Source: Cylindrospermopsis curvispora GIHE-G1
GTDB lineage: Bacteria > Cyanobacteriota > Cyanobacteriia > Cyanobacteriales > Nostocaceae
DNA length: 64,000 bases
Assembly: GCF_014489415.1 (NCBI RefSeq)
Contig: NZ_CP060822.1
Coordinates: 434,001 to 498,000 of the forward strand
Direction of reading: 5' to 3'
Shown: positions 1 to 8,762 of the stretch, in pieces
How the letters are laid out: the number at the start of each line of letters is the position of its first letter
Numbering within the stretch: position 1 is the first letter of the stretch
Position numbers and translations under genes: made by a program
Notes under the pieces: model-generated
Databases searched by the model: none
What the model was told of the DNA's origin: nothing
The model's input: only the letters and a program-made list of their open reading frames with translations

Positions 1-160
1 AATTATTACAGGCGAATTATCGATTAATCGGAAATGAAAGCAGGAAACCCTAGGAGCGATCGCCACAGGCGTAGCGGGTCTATGCCAAATTGGGAGGAAA
101 TGAGCCAGTGAAGTTTAATAAGAATTTGTTTCACGTTGTGTCATTTATGTAGTTATATAC

Positions 161-565
161 TTAGTTTTTTACTGCTACCACATGCCAGCCAAAACATGCT
201 AGATCCTCTCTGAACTGCTTACCACGCAATGTAAAATACATATACCCCAGCAAAGCGTAGGCATAAGCCATTGGCCAGATCCAATTACCTCTCTGTCGCT
301 CCATCGAGCCTAGACGAGTAATCTCCTGATACAAAAGGGCATACCAGTCCCCATTAGCTACGAGTTCAGTAATCTGAAAATCTCGTTGAACCAAATGATG
401 CTCATACCAGTATTTGGAAAAACCACTACAGAAGTGGTATGGTGCCATATGTACGTTGGAATAGAATGGGGCAGTCAAAATCAACACTCCCCTAGGTTTT
501 AACAAACGGGTAAACTCATCCAATGCATGGGTAGGTTCAGGTAGATGCTCAAGTACTTCGCTTTG
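161..565 (-). pseudogene. SAM-dependent methyltransferase, C-terminal fragment
   Basis: The minus-strand frame reads SEVLEHLPEP (the usual motif before the catalytic half of class I methyltransferases), then LLKPRGVLILTAPF, and ends naturally at 161. A stop codon (566-568) lies directly before the motif and no SAM-binding glycine motif precedes it, so the N-terminal half is missing. The 120-residue part from an internal Met is all that could be translated. Family knowledge suggests a sugar or glycan O-methyltransferase; the substrate is unknown. Confidence 0.7.
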
Positions 566-1107
566 TTAAGCGGGATCATCAAGACGATAATTAGGATTAT
601 GGATCCAGAGGAAATCAAAGATGTTGATCGGGTGATTGTCAATCTGTTAGATGGGTTAACTGTGGACGAAGGATCCCCATGAGTATTTCCTTCTAAGGTT
701 ACTAAATAGTGTTTACGCTTGCTATTTCTTATTAGCCTTTCCCAAATGCTTACAAACAACAGTAAGACTAAGAGAAATGTACCAATCTTATAAAATACAT
801 CTAAGGAGGCTAGTCCGGTAAAATTAAACGGCCGATGACGCTGAAAAGCATATTTTTTCGGGTTAAGGTAAAAAATAGGCATGGTAACAGCCTGGGTGAT
901 GAAGCTTGTCCACACTACAATTTTAGTAGATAAAAAGCTACTCTTCGTCACCCATATCAACGCGGGAATAAAACAAGAAAGCATGATCCACCACGCGATA
1001 ACTATTTCTAACTGATTAGTAAGAAGCAGTGTTAAACTGACAAAACAACTTAGCAAAATTAGCCTATTGATCAACCTTTTGGGGAACATTGCCAGGGATT
1101 TATTCAT
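499..1107 (-). CDS. Membrane protein, probably truncated
   Basis: A 202-residue frame with hydrophobic segments at about residues 15-33, 36-55, 60-85 and 108-125, a K/R-rich loop, then a non-hydrophobic tail that runs into the decayed methyltransferase region below it. The first ~130 residues look like the start of a polytopic glycan polymerase or ligase; the last ~70 residues look like readthrough of unrelated DNA. I do not recognise a family. Most likely the 5' half of a larger gene cut by rearrangement. Confidence 0.4.
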   Translation of the reverse strand: MNKSLAMFPKRLINRLILLSCFVSLTLLLTNQLEIVIAWWIMLSCFIPALIWVTKSSFLSTKIVVWTSFITQAVTMPIFYLNPKKYAFQRHRPFNFTGLASLDVFYKIGTFLLVLLLFVSIWERLIRNSKRKHYLVTLEGNTHGDPSSTVNPSNRLTITRSTSLISSGSIILIIVLMIPLNKAKYLSIYLNLPMHWMSLPVC

Positions 1108-1175
1108 GGAAAATAATTAGGCATTGACAGAATGAGAAAACCAGTCTTGTGCATTATAAGAGACATCTCTAACGC

Positions 1176-1228
1176 CAGAAGTGTTGAATGTTAAGAAAGT
1201 TGTGATAAAAATTGCCCAAAATATATTA
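1176..1228. repeat. 53-bp direct repeat, copy 1
   Basis: Matches 3077-3129 in the same orientation with one mismatch visible by eye. The pair brackets the fucosyltransferase and FkbM methyltransferase genes. It is probably the residue of a mobile element or of a duplication that brought in the intervening 1.85 kb. Confidence 0.8.
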
Positions 1229-1328
1229 GACATCTCCGAAAAAGAATCAAAGTGTGATAAAATAATAGAGCTGTTGGGAAATAAAAGCATATTTCCGGAT
1301 GACAGAACTTTCCCCATCCCGATTGAAT

Positions 1329-2117
1329 TTATGCTGCATCTAAATAGAAGTTCCATAGCCCTGCACTGACCAACATCAACTGAGAAAGGAGCCACATCGT
1401 CTCCAAAGTTCCCTCATAACCATCATCATGGGTAACAAAAACACTATTCTCGGGAAGATTTAACTTTTCCAGGATTGGGGAGCGATGGGTGCAGAAGATG
1501 AAAAAACGAGCATTTGGGCATTGAGATAGTAGTTGCAATATAGCATTGTTGATTTCCTTGGGTGTTTTTAAAACTCTACCCTTGGCATGTACGCTAGGAT
1601 TAGTACTTTCTTCGTACAGTCTAACCCCTAAAGCAACCGATTCATCCTCACGTAACTGTTGCCCCAAGCTCAAAAATCTAGGATCATTTGGTGGATGGGG
1701 TGTGAGTTCTTTCAATAAAATGTCTGTGTGGTTCTTGAAGTATAGAGGACTTTGCCAGTAACCCAATAGCCAAAATGAAGAATTGAGGCTTAACCCATTG
1801 AGCTGTTTAAGATAAGCTTTCTCTGTCTCTAAGATGAATTGACCATACCAGTGGCTTTCAATAAATGAGTTAGTTTTATGGAAACGTTTTTCAAAACGAT
1901 GCAACCAGATTGGTAAAGTTTCCCAAGGTTGGATGATCCGACCACTAATGGGTAAAGCATGGAGTTCATAGTGACGGCGATACTGAAAATCTCGAACAAA
2001 TCCACTCCAGTTATCTAAGACTAAATGTGCTTTGTGACTCAAAGCAAGCGATCGCGCTGTGGCATATTGGAACATTTGATTTCCCAGTCCACCACAAAGG
2101 TATGTATATATTTTCAT
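1329..2117 (-). CDS. GT11 alpha-1,2-fucosyltransferase-like, C-terminally altered
   Basis: The N-terminus has the GT11 signature GGLGNQMFQYATARS (about residues 9-23), which is diagnostic for bacterial fucosyltransferases using GDP-L-fucose. The central motif is VRLYEES, where the family normally has HxRRGDY, so the donor-binding motif is degraded. DDGYEGTLETMWLLSQ near residue 230 is typical, but the usual following SNSxFSWWGAWL segment is absent and the frame ends in an unrelated tail at residue 262 (family about 290). It probably once added fucose to the surface glycan. Activity is doubtful because the 3' end has been replaced. Confidence 0.75.
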   Translation of the reverse strand: MKIYTYLCGGLGNQMFQYATARSLALSHKAHLVLDNWSGFVRDFQYRRHYELHALPISGRIIQPWETLPIWLHRFEKRFHKTNSFIESHWYGQFILETEKAYLKQLNGLSLNSSFWLLGYWQSPLYFKNHTDILLKELTPHPPNDPRFLSLGQQLREDESVALGVRLYEESTNPSVHAKGRVLKTPKEINNAILQLLSQCPNARFFIFCTHRSPILEKLNLPENSVFVTHDDGYEGTLETMWLLSQLMLVSAGLWNFYLDAA

Positions 2118-2146
2118 GATATTCCGTTAAAAAGGCTAGGTTTCAA

Positions 2147-2208
2147 CAGCTACATGCCGATTTACCCAGCTGTGGCTGGGCAGCAGTGTGAACAATTGCA
2201 TGTAGCTG
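2147..2208. repeat. Nested inverted repeat between fkbM-like and GT11 genes
   Basis: An outer perfect 11-bp arm (2147-2157 with 2198-2208, CAGCTACATGC/GCATGTAGCTG) encloses a perfect 6-bp hairpin (2165-2170 with 2175-2180, CCCAGC/GCTGGG). No T-run follows, so it is not an obvious intrinsic terminator. It could be an RNA structure or a palindromic insertion remnant. Confidence 0.6.
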
Positions 2209-2247
2209 AATAGCAGCCATTAAATTAAGGACCCCAGCACGGTCTCT

Positions 2248-3065
2248 TTAACGAAATATAAAGTTGTGGGTCTTTAACTTAGCTTCACCTACTTGAACCC
2301 TTTTTATCAAATCCTCAGAGACGGGTTGGGACGAATCTTCAGCCGTAAATGCTTTATATCCATGTCTAAGGAACATATCGAAAGTGTTGCTAAAGTTGGG
2401 ATTAATTGTAGTGCCAAAGGGTTGGTGCTCAGTGGTTGAAATTTCTACCATCCATACCGGACGAGGGTGATGTTTAAGAGTAGCAAGAGCACCCTTCAGG
2501 AGCATATACTCTGCTCCCTCAATATCAACTAAAATTAGGGAGCGGCGATTTTCAAGCGCATTACCTAAAAGACGATCAAGGGTAATAATGGGAACTTGAG
2601 TAACATAGCTTTCTGGTATCGAAGCCCATCCCTTAATTAGGGAGGCCCCTGTCCCCCCCCAAAAATTTCCAAAATATCAATACTTTGACCCAGTGCTACG
2701 GGAAAAATTTCTGCTTGCTTTGCCCAGCCATTATCACGAATGTTCTTCAGAAGGTAGTGTAAGTTACGAGAAATTGGCTCGGCGGCAATTACAGGTTTGC
2801 CTAAACTGAGAGCATGCAGACAATAATAACCAACATTCGCGCCAATATTTACTAGTACATCTACTTCCTTTAGTAAGTGTCGAACAATTTGAGTTTCTGA
2901 AGGCTCAAAATCTCCCATGGCCATAAACCGATTACCGGCTAGAGTAAATCCGTACTGAGTTTTAATAGGTTGATCATTCCTGTCCAATTGATCCCGTAGA
3001 GTACGTAAAAAAAGGGATGTTTCAGGAGAAAGTTTAATGATTTTTTTGATTAAGCTCTTGATCAT
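2248..3065 (-). pseudogene. FkbM-family methyltransferase, frameshifted at a C8/G8 tract
   Basis: Reading from ATG at 3065: MIKSLIKKIIKLSPE..., VDVLVNIGANVGYYCLHAL (SAM-binding motif), then the frame is lost at a run of eight C (2653-2660). In the other frame the protein continues TGASLIKGW..., VPIITLDRLL, LVDIEGAEYMLLKGA and HGYKAF, the normal FkbM C-terminal landmarks, and stops at 2248. A single-base change in the homopolymer restores one ORF of about 272 codons. FkbM enzymes O-methylate sugars or polyketides; here glycan modification is likely. The gene may be broken, slip-variable or mis-sequenced. Confidence 0.8.
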
Positions 3066-3076
3066 ATCTTGTATTT

Positions 3077-3129
3077 CAGAAGTGTTGAATGTTAAGAAAT
3101 TTGTGATAAAAATTGCCCAAAATATATTA
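3077..3129. repeat. 53-bp direct repeat, copy 2
   Basis: Partner of 1176-1228, lying immediately upstream of the fkbM-like start codon. It supplies the DNA in which that gene's promoter should lie. Confidence 0.8.
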
Positions 3130-3166
3130 AAATTCGGGCAACACGTATCAAAATATTGATTTGATA

Positions 3167-3430
3167 ATGACCATAAATTCATTCCCCAAGATTGTCAAGG
3201 AAATCCTCAGACCGTTACCAAAAAATGATTATCCAGTTTTGAAAAGCCGTCTTTATGTTGAGTGTTGGTTGGCTTATGCCTTGGATAATAGTTTAATAAG
3301 TATGCGGGACTTATTTACAAGATTAAACCATAAAATGTTATATAAGTTCCGCTATCTTCAAGCTTGTATGTGTCAACAAATCAGTTATGTTCATTGGATG
3401 GAAGATATTAAAGGATTTCTGGTATTTTAA
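3167..3430 (+). pseudogene. IS4-like transposase, N-terminal fragment
   Basis: The first ~55 residues (FPKIVKEILRPLPKNDYPVL, WLAYALDNSLISMRDLF) resemble the N-terminus of cyanobacterial IS4-type DDE transposases. After residue ~56 the frame becomes unrelated and stops at 3430, so the catalytic core is missing. The fragment ends in a ~42-bp tag (3411-3452) that recurs at 5062 and 47761, consistent with an internally deleted insertion sequence. Assignment to IS4 rests on remembered sequence character only. Confidence 0.6.
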
Positions 3431-3452
3431 TCACTATTTCCAAACAGGTCTA
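3411..3452. repeat. IS-end-like tag, copy 1
   Basis: AAGGATTTCTGGTATTTTAA... ending ...AACAGGTCT. Near-identical copies lie at 5062-5102 and 47761-47802. Each sits at the 3' edge of a gene or gene fragment, suggesting solo ends of one insertion sequence family. Confidence 0.65.
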
Positions 3453-4865
3453 ATATCTGAATAGCCTTGCATGCTGGAAAACGTAAGTAGTAAATTCCAT
3501 AATCAGAATAAATAAAAGTGGATAGGTCCATGGTATGCGGAATGAACGGTATAGCAACATGGGTACTAAGAAAACAAAGGAAGGGGTGATGTAATTGTGA
3601 AAAGCCGTAGCACCGCCTAAAACGCCAAGGCTGATGCACAGACCAAACAGTAGGCTGGATCTGACAACCGGATCCAAAATTTTAAGTCTTTTCCACCCTA
3701 ATATCACGGCAAGAAAAAGATAGACTCCTGTGATTGCCGACAGCATGTGTAGGAAAAAATGTAGCCAAGACCCTCCAAAATGAACTTGGATGATAAAATT
3801 ATACTTGTACCATGGAAAAGGAGACAATAATGCAAAAACATATTTGTACAAAATACTGATGATGGGCAAGTTTTGCCCCGGATATGTAACACTTGATGAC
3901 ACAACTTTAGCTTGCTCTCTGATTCCTTCCGCAGCATCCAGAAAGAAATTCTGTAGATCTGAATACAAATACATGCTAGATGCCACAAAAAGGATTAAAG
4001 ATACTATTTTTAGGTTCCTTGTGTTCCGAACTAAAACACTTTTGTATTCAAAAAGTTGATTCGAAAACCGTTCTACAAGAAAGAAGAATCCATAAAGAAG
4101 CAAATAAGCCGGTTTACTTAATATCACCAAGGTAATTCCCAAGAAATATACAGCTGTCCGATCCCAACTAATTCTCTTACTAATCGCCAAATGACCAAAG
4201 AACAAAGCGACTAGGGAGAATTGGGTCACGAAATGCCTATGAGGCGCATAGGTGAACACGAGGAGTGATGGAGAGAGACCCAGGAACAATGCGAATATCA
4301 GAAGTATCTTTTCGCTTGCGACATTCCAACTTCTCACCAAAGGTAGGAAGGCTGCTAAAAGGATCAGGATCACTAAATTTTGGGAGATGATATAGGCTTC
4401 CTGAGGTGCTTTTTCGAGGAGTATTCTTGGAATGGCAAAGCCAGGCACTGCTCCCAGTGATAGTACCTTAGAGATGAGTAACGGATTAGTTGTTCCGTAT
4501 TCACGGGAAACTTGAGTAATTCTGGCAATGAGTCCGGTTTGGATAACCCTTACCGCTTCCTGAGTGTGCGCCACTCCATCACCATTGTCAAACCAATTGT
4601 TGGCGACGCTAAGGCTAATGATCAAAAGCAGAAAGGGGTGCAGCCAGAATAGTACGGAGTAGTGATATCGTCTGAACAGGTAAACAAAATATGCGCTGAA
4701 ACACAAATCCACTGCAACTATTGCAGCAAGAGGCATATCAATGAGCAATCGGGTCAGCAAAAATGAGATTAAAAAAGCCGAGCCTAGTACAAAGTAGTTG
4801 TAAACAATCTCTTTAGAGGAGTTGAATCGACTGCCGGATCCAAGACTTAATTCGGTTTTCACCAT
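3450..4865 (-). CDS. Polytopic membrane protein, Wzy-like candidate
   Basis: 471 residues with about ten to twelve hydrophobic segments, a long periplasmic-type loop after residue ~90 (NNWFDNGDGVAHTQEA) and a basic loop YAPHRHFVTQF. Size, topology and position among glycosyltransferases and near a flippase fit an O-antigen/exopolysaccharide polymerase or a membrane glycosyltransferase. No conserved catalytic motif was recognised. Its stop codon lies inside the IS-like tag, so the natural C-terminus may have been replaced. Confidence 0.55.
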   Translation of the reverse strand: MVKTELSLGSGSRFNSSKEIVYNYFVLGSAFLISFLLTRLLIDMPLAAIVAVDLCFSAYFVYLFRRYHYSVLFWLHPFLLLIISLSVANNWFDNGDGVAHTQEAVRVIQTGLIARITQVSREYGTTNPLLISKVLSLGAVPGFAIPRILLEKAPQEAYIISQNLVILILLAAFLPLVRSWNVASEKILLIFALFLGLSPSLLVFTYAPHRHFVTQFSLVALFFGHLAISKRISWDRTAVYFLGITLVILSKPAYLLLYGFFFLVERFSNQLFEYKSVLVRNTRNLKIVSLILFVASSMYLYSDLQNFFLDAAEGIREQAKVVSSSVTYPGQNLPIISILYKYVFALLSPFPWYKYNFIIQVHFGGSWLHFFLHMLSAITGVYLFLAVILGWKRLKILDPVVRSSLLFGLCISLGVLGGATAFHNYITPSFVFLVPMLLYRSFRIPWTYPLLFILIMEFTTYVFQHARLFRY

Positions 4866-5061
4866 TCTAATAAGTGGTCGTGCAAAATAAATTTCGCAGT
4901 TCAGGGAGGGAACTGATAACTGAAAAGACCTAACAGATAACCCTTACAGAAATTTCTTCTTCAATATAGTTGTTGGGTAATAAGCCAGAATATCCCTGAA
5001 AGGCTTTTCCGACAAGGATTTCGGGAATTATACCGTGAAACCCCTCAAACCTAGACTGCAT

Positions 5062-5102
5062 AAGGATTTCTGGTATTTTAATCACTATTTCCCAACAGGT
5101 CT
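5062..5102. repeat. IS-end-like tag, copy 2
   Basis: Same ~41-bp sequence as 3411-3452, with one base more in the C-run. The downstream GT2 gene ends inside it. The 4866-5061 stretch next to it holds no gene that I can recognise and may be the rest of the insertion-sequence end. Confidence 0.65.
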
Positions 5103-5981
5103 ATTTTTTGGGGTGATTGGGTCATGAAAGTGAGTGCGTCCCGGATGGACCTTGGGAATTTGCAATACCTTTCTAATTGGCCAAGATAATTTAGGGGTTT
5201 TAATTGACAAGTATATTACACAAATAGCAAGGGCTTGAAAGAATGGTAAGCAAGAATATGCTCTTCTAACCCACAGCAAGTGATGATTCTTAGTCGGCGG
5301 GCGATTGTACAGTCTGTCTATTTCTTCTCGTGTCTTAAATGAGTAAATGTTCTTGTACCCGGCACCAAAGCAATCAATAATTGGTCCCTTAACTAGTAAA
5401 TGGAGAATCAGGAATTTTTCTGGCGTATACACATCCCTTTCAAACTTATAGTCCCTCACATAATGGGTGCAAAACATGCCATACATTATATGATCTGTAA
5501 TGTTATTAATTAAATATACTCTTAGTCTTTCAATTAGAGAACCATCAAGTTGATATGGAGGTTCATCGCGAATAAAGGCCTCACCGCTACTATCGATGTA
5601 GTCTACTGTAGCCATAGCACCGGAAGCAGCAGGTGCCAATTCCAATGATTGGACATATTTTTCAATGAGGTTTGGATCATCATAATGGTCATCATCCGGA
5701 AAGATTATGAGGTATTTTCCTTTTGCATTACTGAATAAAAACTCAAAATTGAACAACGGACCCATGTTTTTCTCATGACGTACGTAGCGAACTCTGGAGT
5801 CAATTTTATGCACTTCAACGATTTTGGTAACGTCTTCTTTTGGCTCTGTACAGTTGTCAGCCACCAAAATCTCCAGATTTGCATAAGTTTGATTCACTGC
5901 GCATTCCATAGTGTGTTTTAGACCCTTTGGTCGGTTGTAAGTCGGTATGCCGATAGTTACAAGCGGTTTAAAGAACTCCAT
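5085..5981 (-). CDS. Family 2 glycosyltransferase
   Basis: A GT-A fold GT2 enzyme. VTIGIPTYNRP at residues 8-18 is the classic N-terminal strand, LEILVADNC the nucleotide-binding strand, and IIFPDDDHYDD (DDD at 96-98) the metal/nucleotide-sugar DxD motif. The 298-residue length is normal. It should add one sugar to the lipid-linked glycan at the inner membrane face. The last few codons (…NRPVGK) read into the IS-like tag, so the native tail may be lost. A divergent transposase fragment begins 54 bp upstream. Confidence 0.85.
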   Translation of the reverse strand: MEFFKPLVTIGIPTYNRPKGLKHTMECAVNQTYANLEILVADNCTEPKEDVTKIVEVHKIDSRVRYVRHEKNMGPLFNFEFLFSNAKGKYLIIFPDDDHYDDPNLIEKYVQSLELAPAASGAMATVDYIDSSGEAFIRDEPPYQLDGSLIERLRVYLINNITDHIMYGMFCTHYVRDYKFERDVYTPEKFLILHLLVKGPIIDCFGAGYKNIYSFKTREEIDRLYNRPPTKNHHLLWVRRAYSCLPFFQALAICVIYLSIKTPKLSWPIRKVLQIPKVHPGRTHFHDPITPKNRPVGK

Positions 5982-6034
5982 AGAATAATTGATCCTATAA
6001 TGAGAGACAATAATTTAAGTGTGCAGCCAACCTC

Positions 6035-6352
6035 ATGCGTCCAAAATCCATCATTCAACTCACAGAGGACCTAAAATCCCCGTACATAAAAACAGCCAAC
6101 AAACTCAAGGGAACTGATCGAAGACAATTCATGGCAGAAGTGGTCAAAAGTTTGGGAATAGGCGGACAGATTTTAGCAGAACGGGAATTAGGATGGTACG
6201 TCCATTCCATCCGAAAAGGTATGCGGGAGTTGGAGAGTGGTCAGCCTTTTATTGATGGTTTCCGGCGTAGTGGACGGAAGCGGGTAGAAACAAAATTACC
6301 AAACTTAAAGGTGGTGGCAAACTGTCAAACACCGTTTTACTCAAACTGGTAA
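6035..6352 (+). pseudogene. ISAzo13-family transposase, N-terminal fragment
   Basis: Residues 1-90 (KLKGTDRRQFMAEVV, IGGQILAERELGW, SIRKGMRELESG, GRKRVETKLPNL) match the helix-turn-helix N-terminal part of ISAzo13-type transposases, which are normally ~400 residues. The frame ends at 105 codons in an unrelated tail, so the DDE core is absent. It is transcribed opposite to its neighbours. Confidence 0.65.
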
Positions 6353-6400
6353 TTAATCAGGATAATGGACCGGAAAATCATTCTCCTCATAGTTATTGGA

Positions 6401-7930
6401 TCATCTTTTTTGTGGATTTCTCTTAGAAATTAAAGTATTTAAGGAACTGACAAAAACTGTCTTTACTTGTTTACGTACCATATTAGCACCTAACGTAGCC
6501 GCAAGGAAACTACTAACAGAAGCTAAAGCCAATGTTCCCAGTTGAGGAAACAGGCCGACCGGACTGGGGAAAAAGCAACGGATGACAAATACAACAGCAC
6601 CAGCTGAAATCAGTGGATAGAGCAAATCTTGCCGATACCAAAACCATTTCTCAGTTTTTAGAATACGACGGTGCATGAAGTGTATACCTATCAAAACATA
6701 ACCAGCATTAAGACTTACCCATGCCCAAGATGCTCCTATTGCCCCATACATAGGGGTCAACCACAAAACAGCAGGGACAATAAAGACAACTGCTACAGTA
6801 TTAATTTGCAGTCCTAGTCTAGTCCAACCATAAGCAAGTTGGGTTTGGTAAGGAATCCACATTAGACTATTGAGCATATTCCCCAGTACTAAAATACTCA
6901 GCAAAGGGGCGACCCGCTCAGCCAATTCCGAATTCTTACCCCAAAGCTGAAGAAAGGTTTCCGAAAAGAAGATCAGCACCATGGCAGTGCTCCCCATTAC
7001 TACGGTTACTAATTGCGCTCCTTGATGATAGGTTCGGTTCAACGTGGAAAAGTCTTGAGACGCAAAGAGTTGAGTTAATCGCGGAAACCAAGCTTGTGTT
7101 ATTGGACTTATTAACATATATAAAGCACCTGCTACAGTGGTTGCTAAGGTATAATATCCATATTCCGACAGTGTTAAAAGCTTAGACAGTAAAACTTTAT
7201 CAACCTGGGTGAGTAACATAGCAAGAAAGGTAATACCAATCATACCCCCTGCATAACCCCAAATGTCGCCCAATACCTGCCAAGAAAACCTTCCAGAACG
7301 ATTGGAATGGGGCAATATTTTATATATTGCAAAGGATAATGCAACCAGGGTCACTATGGAAATCAGTCCTTGCCAAAGAAAGAAGGCCTGAATGGTAGGA
7401 GAACCCCAGGCTAAAATTGCTACTGACCCTAAACCCCGCAGGGTGGACAAAACAATGTTCATTGTGTTGAACAGCACTTGCTGTTGCAGACCCACCAAAC
7501 TACCACTGTAAATGGTTTCTATAAATCGCAGGGCGCTAACTAGTCCCATAATCCTAAAAGCATCAGATACCGTTGCTATAGATAGATCTTTGGATTGGAT
7601 CCAAGAACTGGCTAGCCACTCAGAACCAAGAGCAAGGATAAGCGCAATTAAAGCAGCAGTGATAAAGGTAACAATTTCAATACTGCGCAGCAGGTCTTTG
7701 ATTGACTCAGTAGTGTGTTCACCCCCAGTAAAACGGGCCATCTCTCGGCTCAAGGTAGGAGTCATACCCATATCTAACAGATTTAACCAAACAGTTACTA
7801 CTCCAAACAAACCTATTAACCCATAGGACTCAATGCCAATGTAATGAATATACAAAGGCAAGAATCCCAGCGCCATTACACCCTTCCAAATCTGACCTAG
7901 GTAGTTGGCAATTAGATTACGTTTGAGCAT
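6401..7930 (-). CDS. Wzx-type polysaccharide flippase (MATE/MOP superfamily)
   Basis: 509 residues with about 12-14 membrane segments. It begins MLKRNLIANYLGQIWKGVMA, the usual start of the Polysacc_synt family, with LGLFPLYIHYIG-like first helix and a MGMTPTLSREMAR loop. It is predicted to flip undecaprenyl-linked glycan units across the inner membrane. It sits at the end of the methyltransferase/CDP-sugar block and close to the Wzy-like gene, as expected for a Wzx/Wzy pathway. Function is assigned by family; the glycan it carries is unknown. Confidence 0.85.
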   Translation of the reverse strand: MLKRNLIANYLGQIWKGVMALGFLPLYIHYIGIESYGLIGLFGVVTVWLNLLDMGMTPTLSREMARFTGGEHTTESIKDLLRSIEIVTFITAALIALILALGSEWLASSWIQSKDLSIATVSDAFRIMGLVSALRFIETIYSGSLVGLQQQVLFNTMNIVLSTLRGLGSVAILAWGSPTIQAFFLWQGLISIVTLVALSFAIYKILPHSNRSGRFSWQVLGDIWGYAGGMIGITFLAMLLTQVDKVLLSKLLTLSEYGYYTLATTVAGALYMLISPITQAWFPRLTQLFASQDFSTLNRTYHQGAQLVTVVMGSTAMVLIFFSETFLQLWGKNSELAERVAPLLSILVLGNMLNSLMWIPYQTQLAYGWTRLGLQINTVAVVFIVPAVLWLTPMYGAIGASWAWVSLNAGYVLIGIHFMHRRILKTEKWFWYRQDLLYPLISAGAVVFVIRCFFPSPVGLFPQLGTLALASVSSFLAATLGANMVRKQVKTVFVSSLNTLISKRNPQKR

Positions 7931-8015
7931 TGCTAGTTTCGTTTTGATGAGATATATGTTTTTATGGGAGAGTATTAGACTGTTGGAAGCAAATCTGAGA
8001 ACTGGGGAAGGAGAT

Positions 8016-8762
8016 TCAAGCGATCCGTTTCAAATACCCATCTGGAGCGACGGTGATCAGCAACTTATGCTGAATACTCTTATCGATCGCAAATTCCGGG
8101 TGGGTTTTGAGATATTCCCAAACGGCGGTCTTGGGGTTGTTACCGGGACCCCAAGGTCTGTCGCTAAACATGTCCCCTGGTAGATCTTCTACTACAGTAT
8201 CAAAAACAACGCAATAACTTCCCACGGATGTTAGAGGAGCATAGGACTCAAGTTCTGCTAATACGTGACTATGGGTATGATTACTGTCTAAGCAAACAAG
8301 AATCTTTTGCTTGTCTGCTGCTTTGGATTTCACTTCCTCAATTACCTCTGATGCGATACTTGAACCTTGAATCATGGAAATTCGCTTAAACATCGGATGG
8401 GTTTCGATAGCTTCTCGGTTGTGTTGACGAATATCAATGTCAATGCCCAAAACCTCGGCATTTTGAGGACCTCCACATAAAGCGTTAAGTTCTAGCATGG
8501 AAGCGGAAAAAATCAAAGATCCACCATGAGCTATACCGGTTTCAATAATTAAATCTGGTTGGATGGACCAGATCAATTCTTGCATGGCAACAATGTCTTG
8601 GGGATATTGAATAATCGGACGACCTAGCCAGGAAAAATTGTAAGAATATTTACTGAGGATGGAAGTTTCCAGGAATCTATTGCCAGCCTCGCACAATAGA
8701 GCGTTTTCATTTACTTGGTCAATTCTTGCTTGGACTTCATGTTTAAAATTAATCATTATCAA
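8016..8762 (-). CDS. CmcI/rhamnosyl O-methyltransferase family protein
   Basis: 248 residues matching the CmcI family (PF04989) throughout: ETGIAHGGS (74-82, SAM loop), LGIDIDIR (105-112), IQGSSIA (131-137), LDSNHTHSHV (159-168), then WGPGNNPKTAVWEYL and the terminal DGYLKRI. Family members methylate sugar hydroxyls in glycans or antibiotics. It overlaps the upstream methyltransferase gene by 14 bp, so the two are co-translated and probably act on the same sugar. Confidence 0.88.
   Translation of the reverse strand: MIMINFKHEVQARIDQVNENALLCEAGNRFLETSILSKYSYNFSWLGRPIIQYPQDIVAMQELIWSIQPDLIIETGIAHGGSLIFSASMLELNALCGGPQNAEVLGIDIDIRQHNREAIETHPMFKRISMIQGSSIASEVIEEVKSKAADKQKILVCLDSNHTHSHVLAELESYAPLTSVGSYCVVFDTVVEDLPGDMFSDRPWGPGNNPKTAVWEYLKTHPEFAIDKSIQHKLLITVAPDGYLKRIA

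Noticed and set aside
600-682. Short plus-strand frame MDPEEIKDVDRVIVNLLDGL ending at ~682
   Set aside because: It lies antisense to the junction of two decayed genes, is 28 codons long, and I cannot match it to a family.
1181-1369. A small plus-strand gene of 62 codons at the first 53-bp repeat
   Set aside because: Its coding potential rests on repeat DNA and on the altered GT11 end; the same repeat at 3077 is not part of such a frame.
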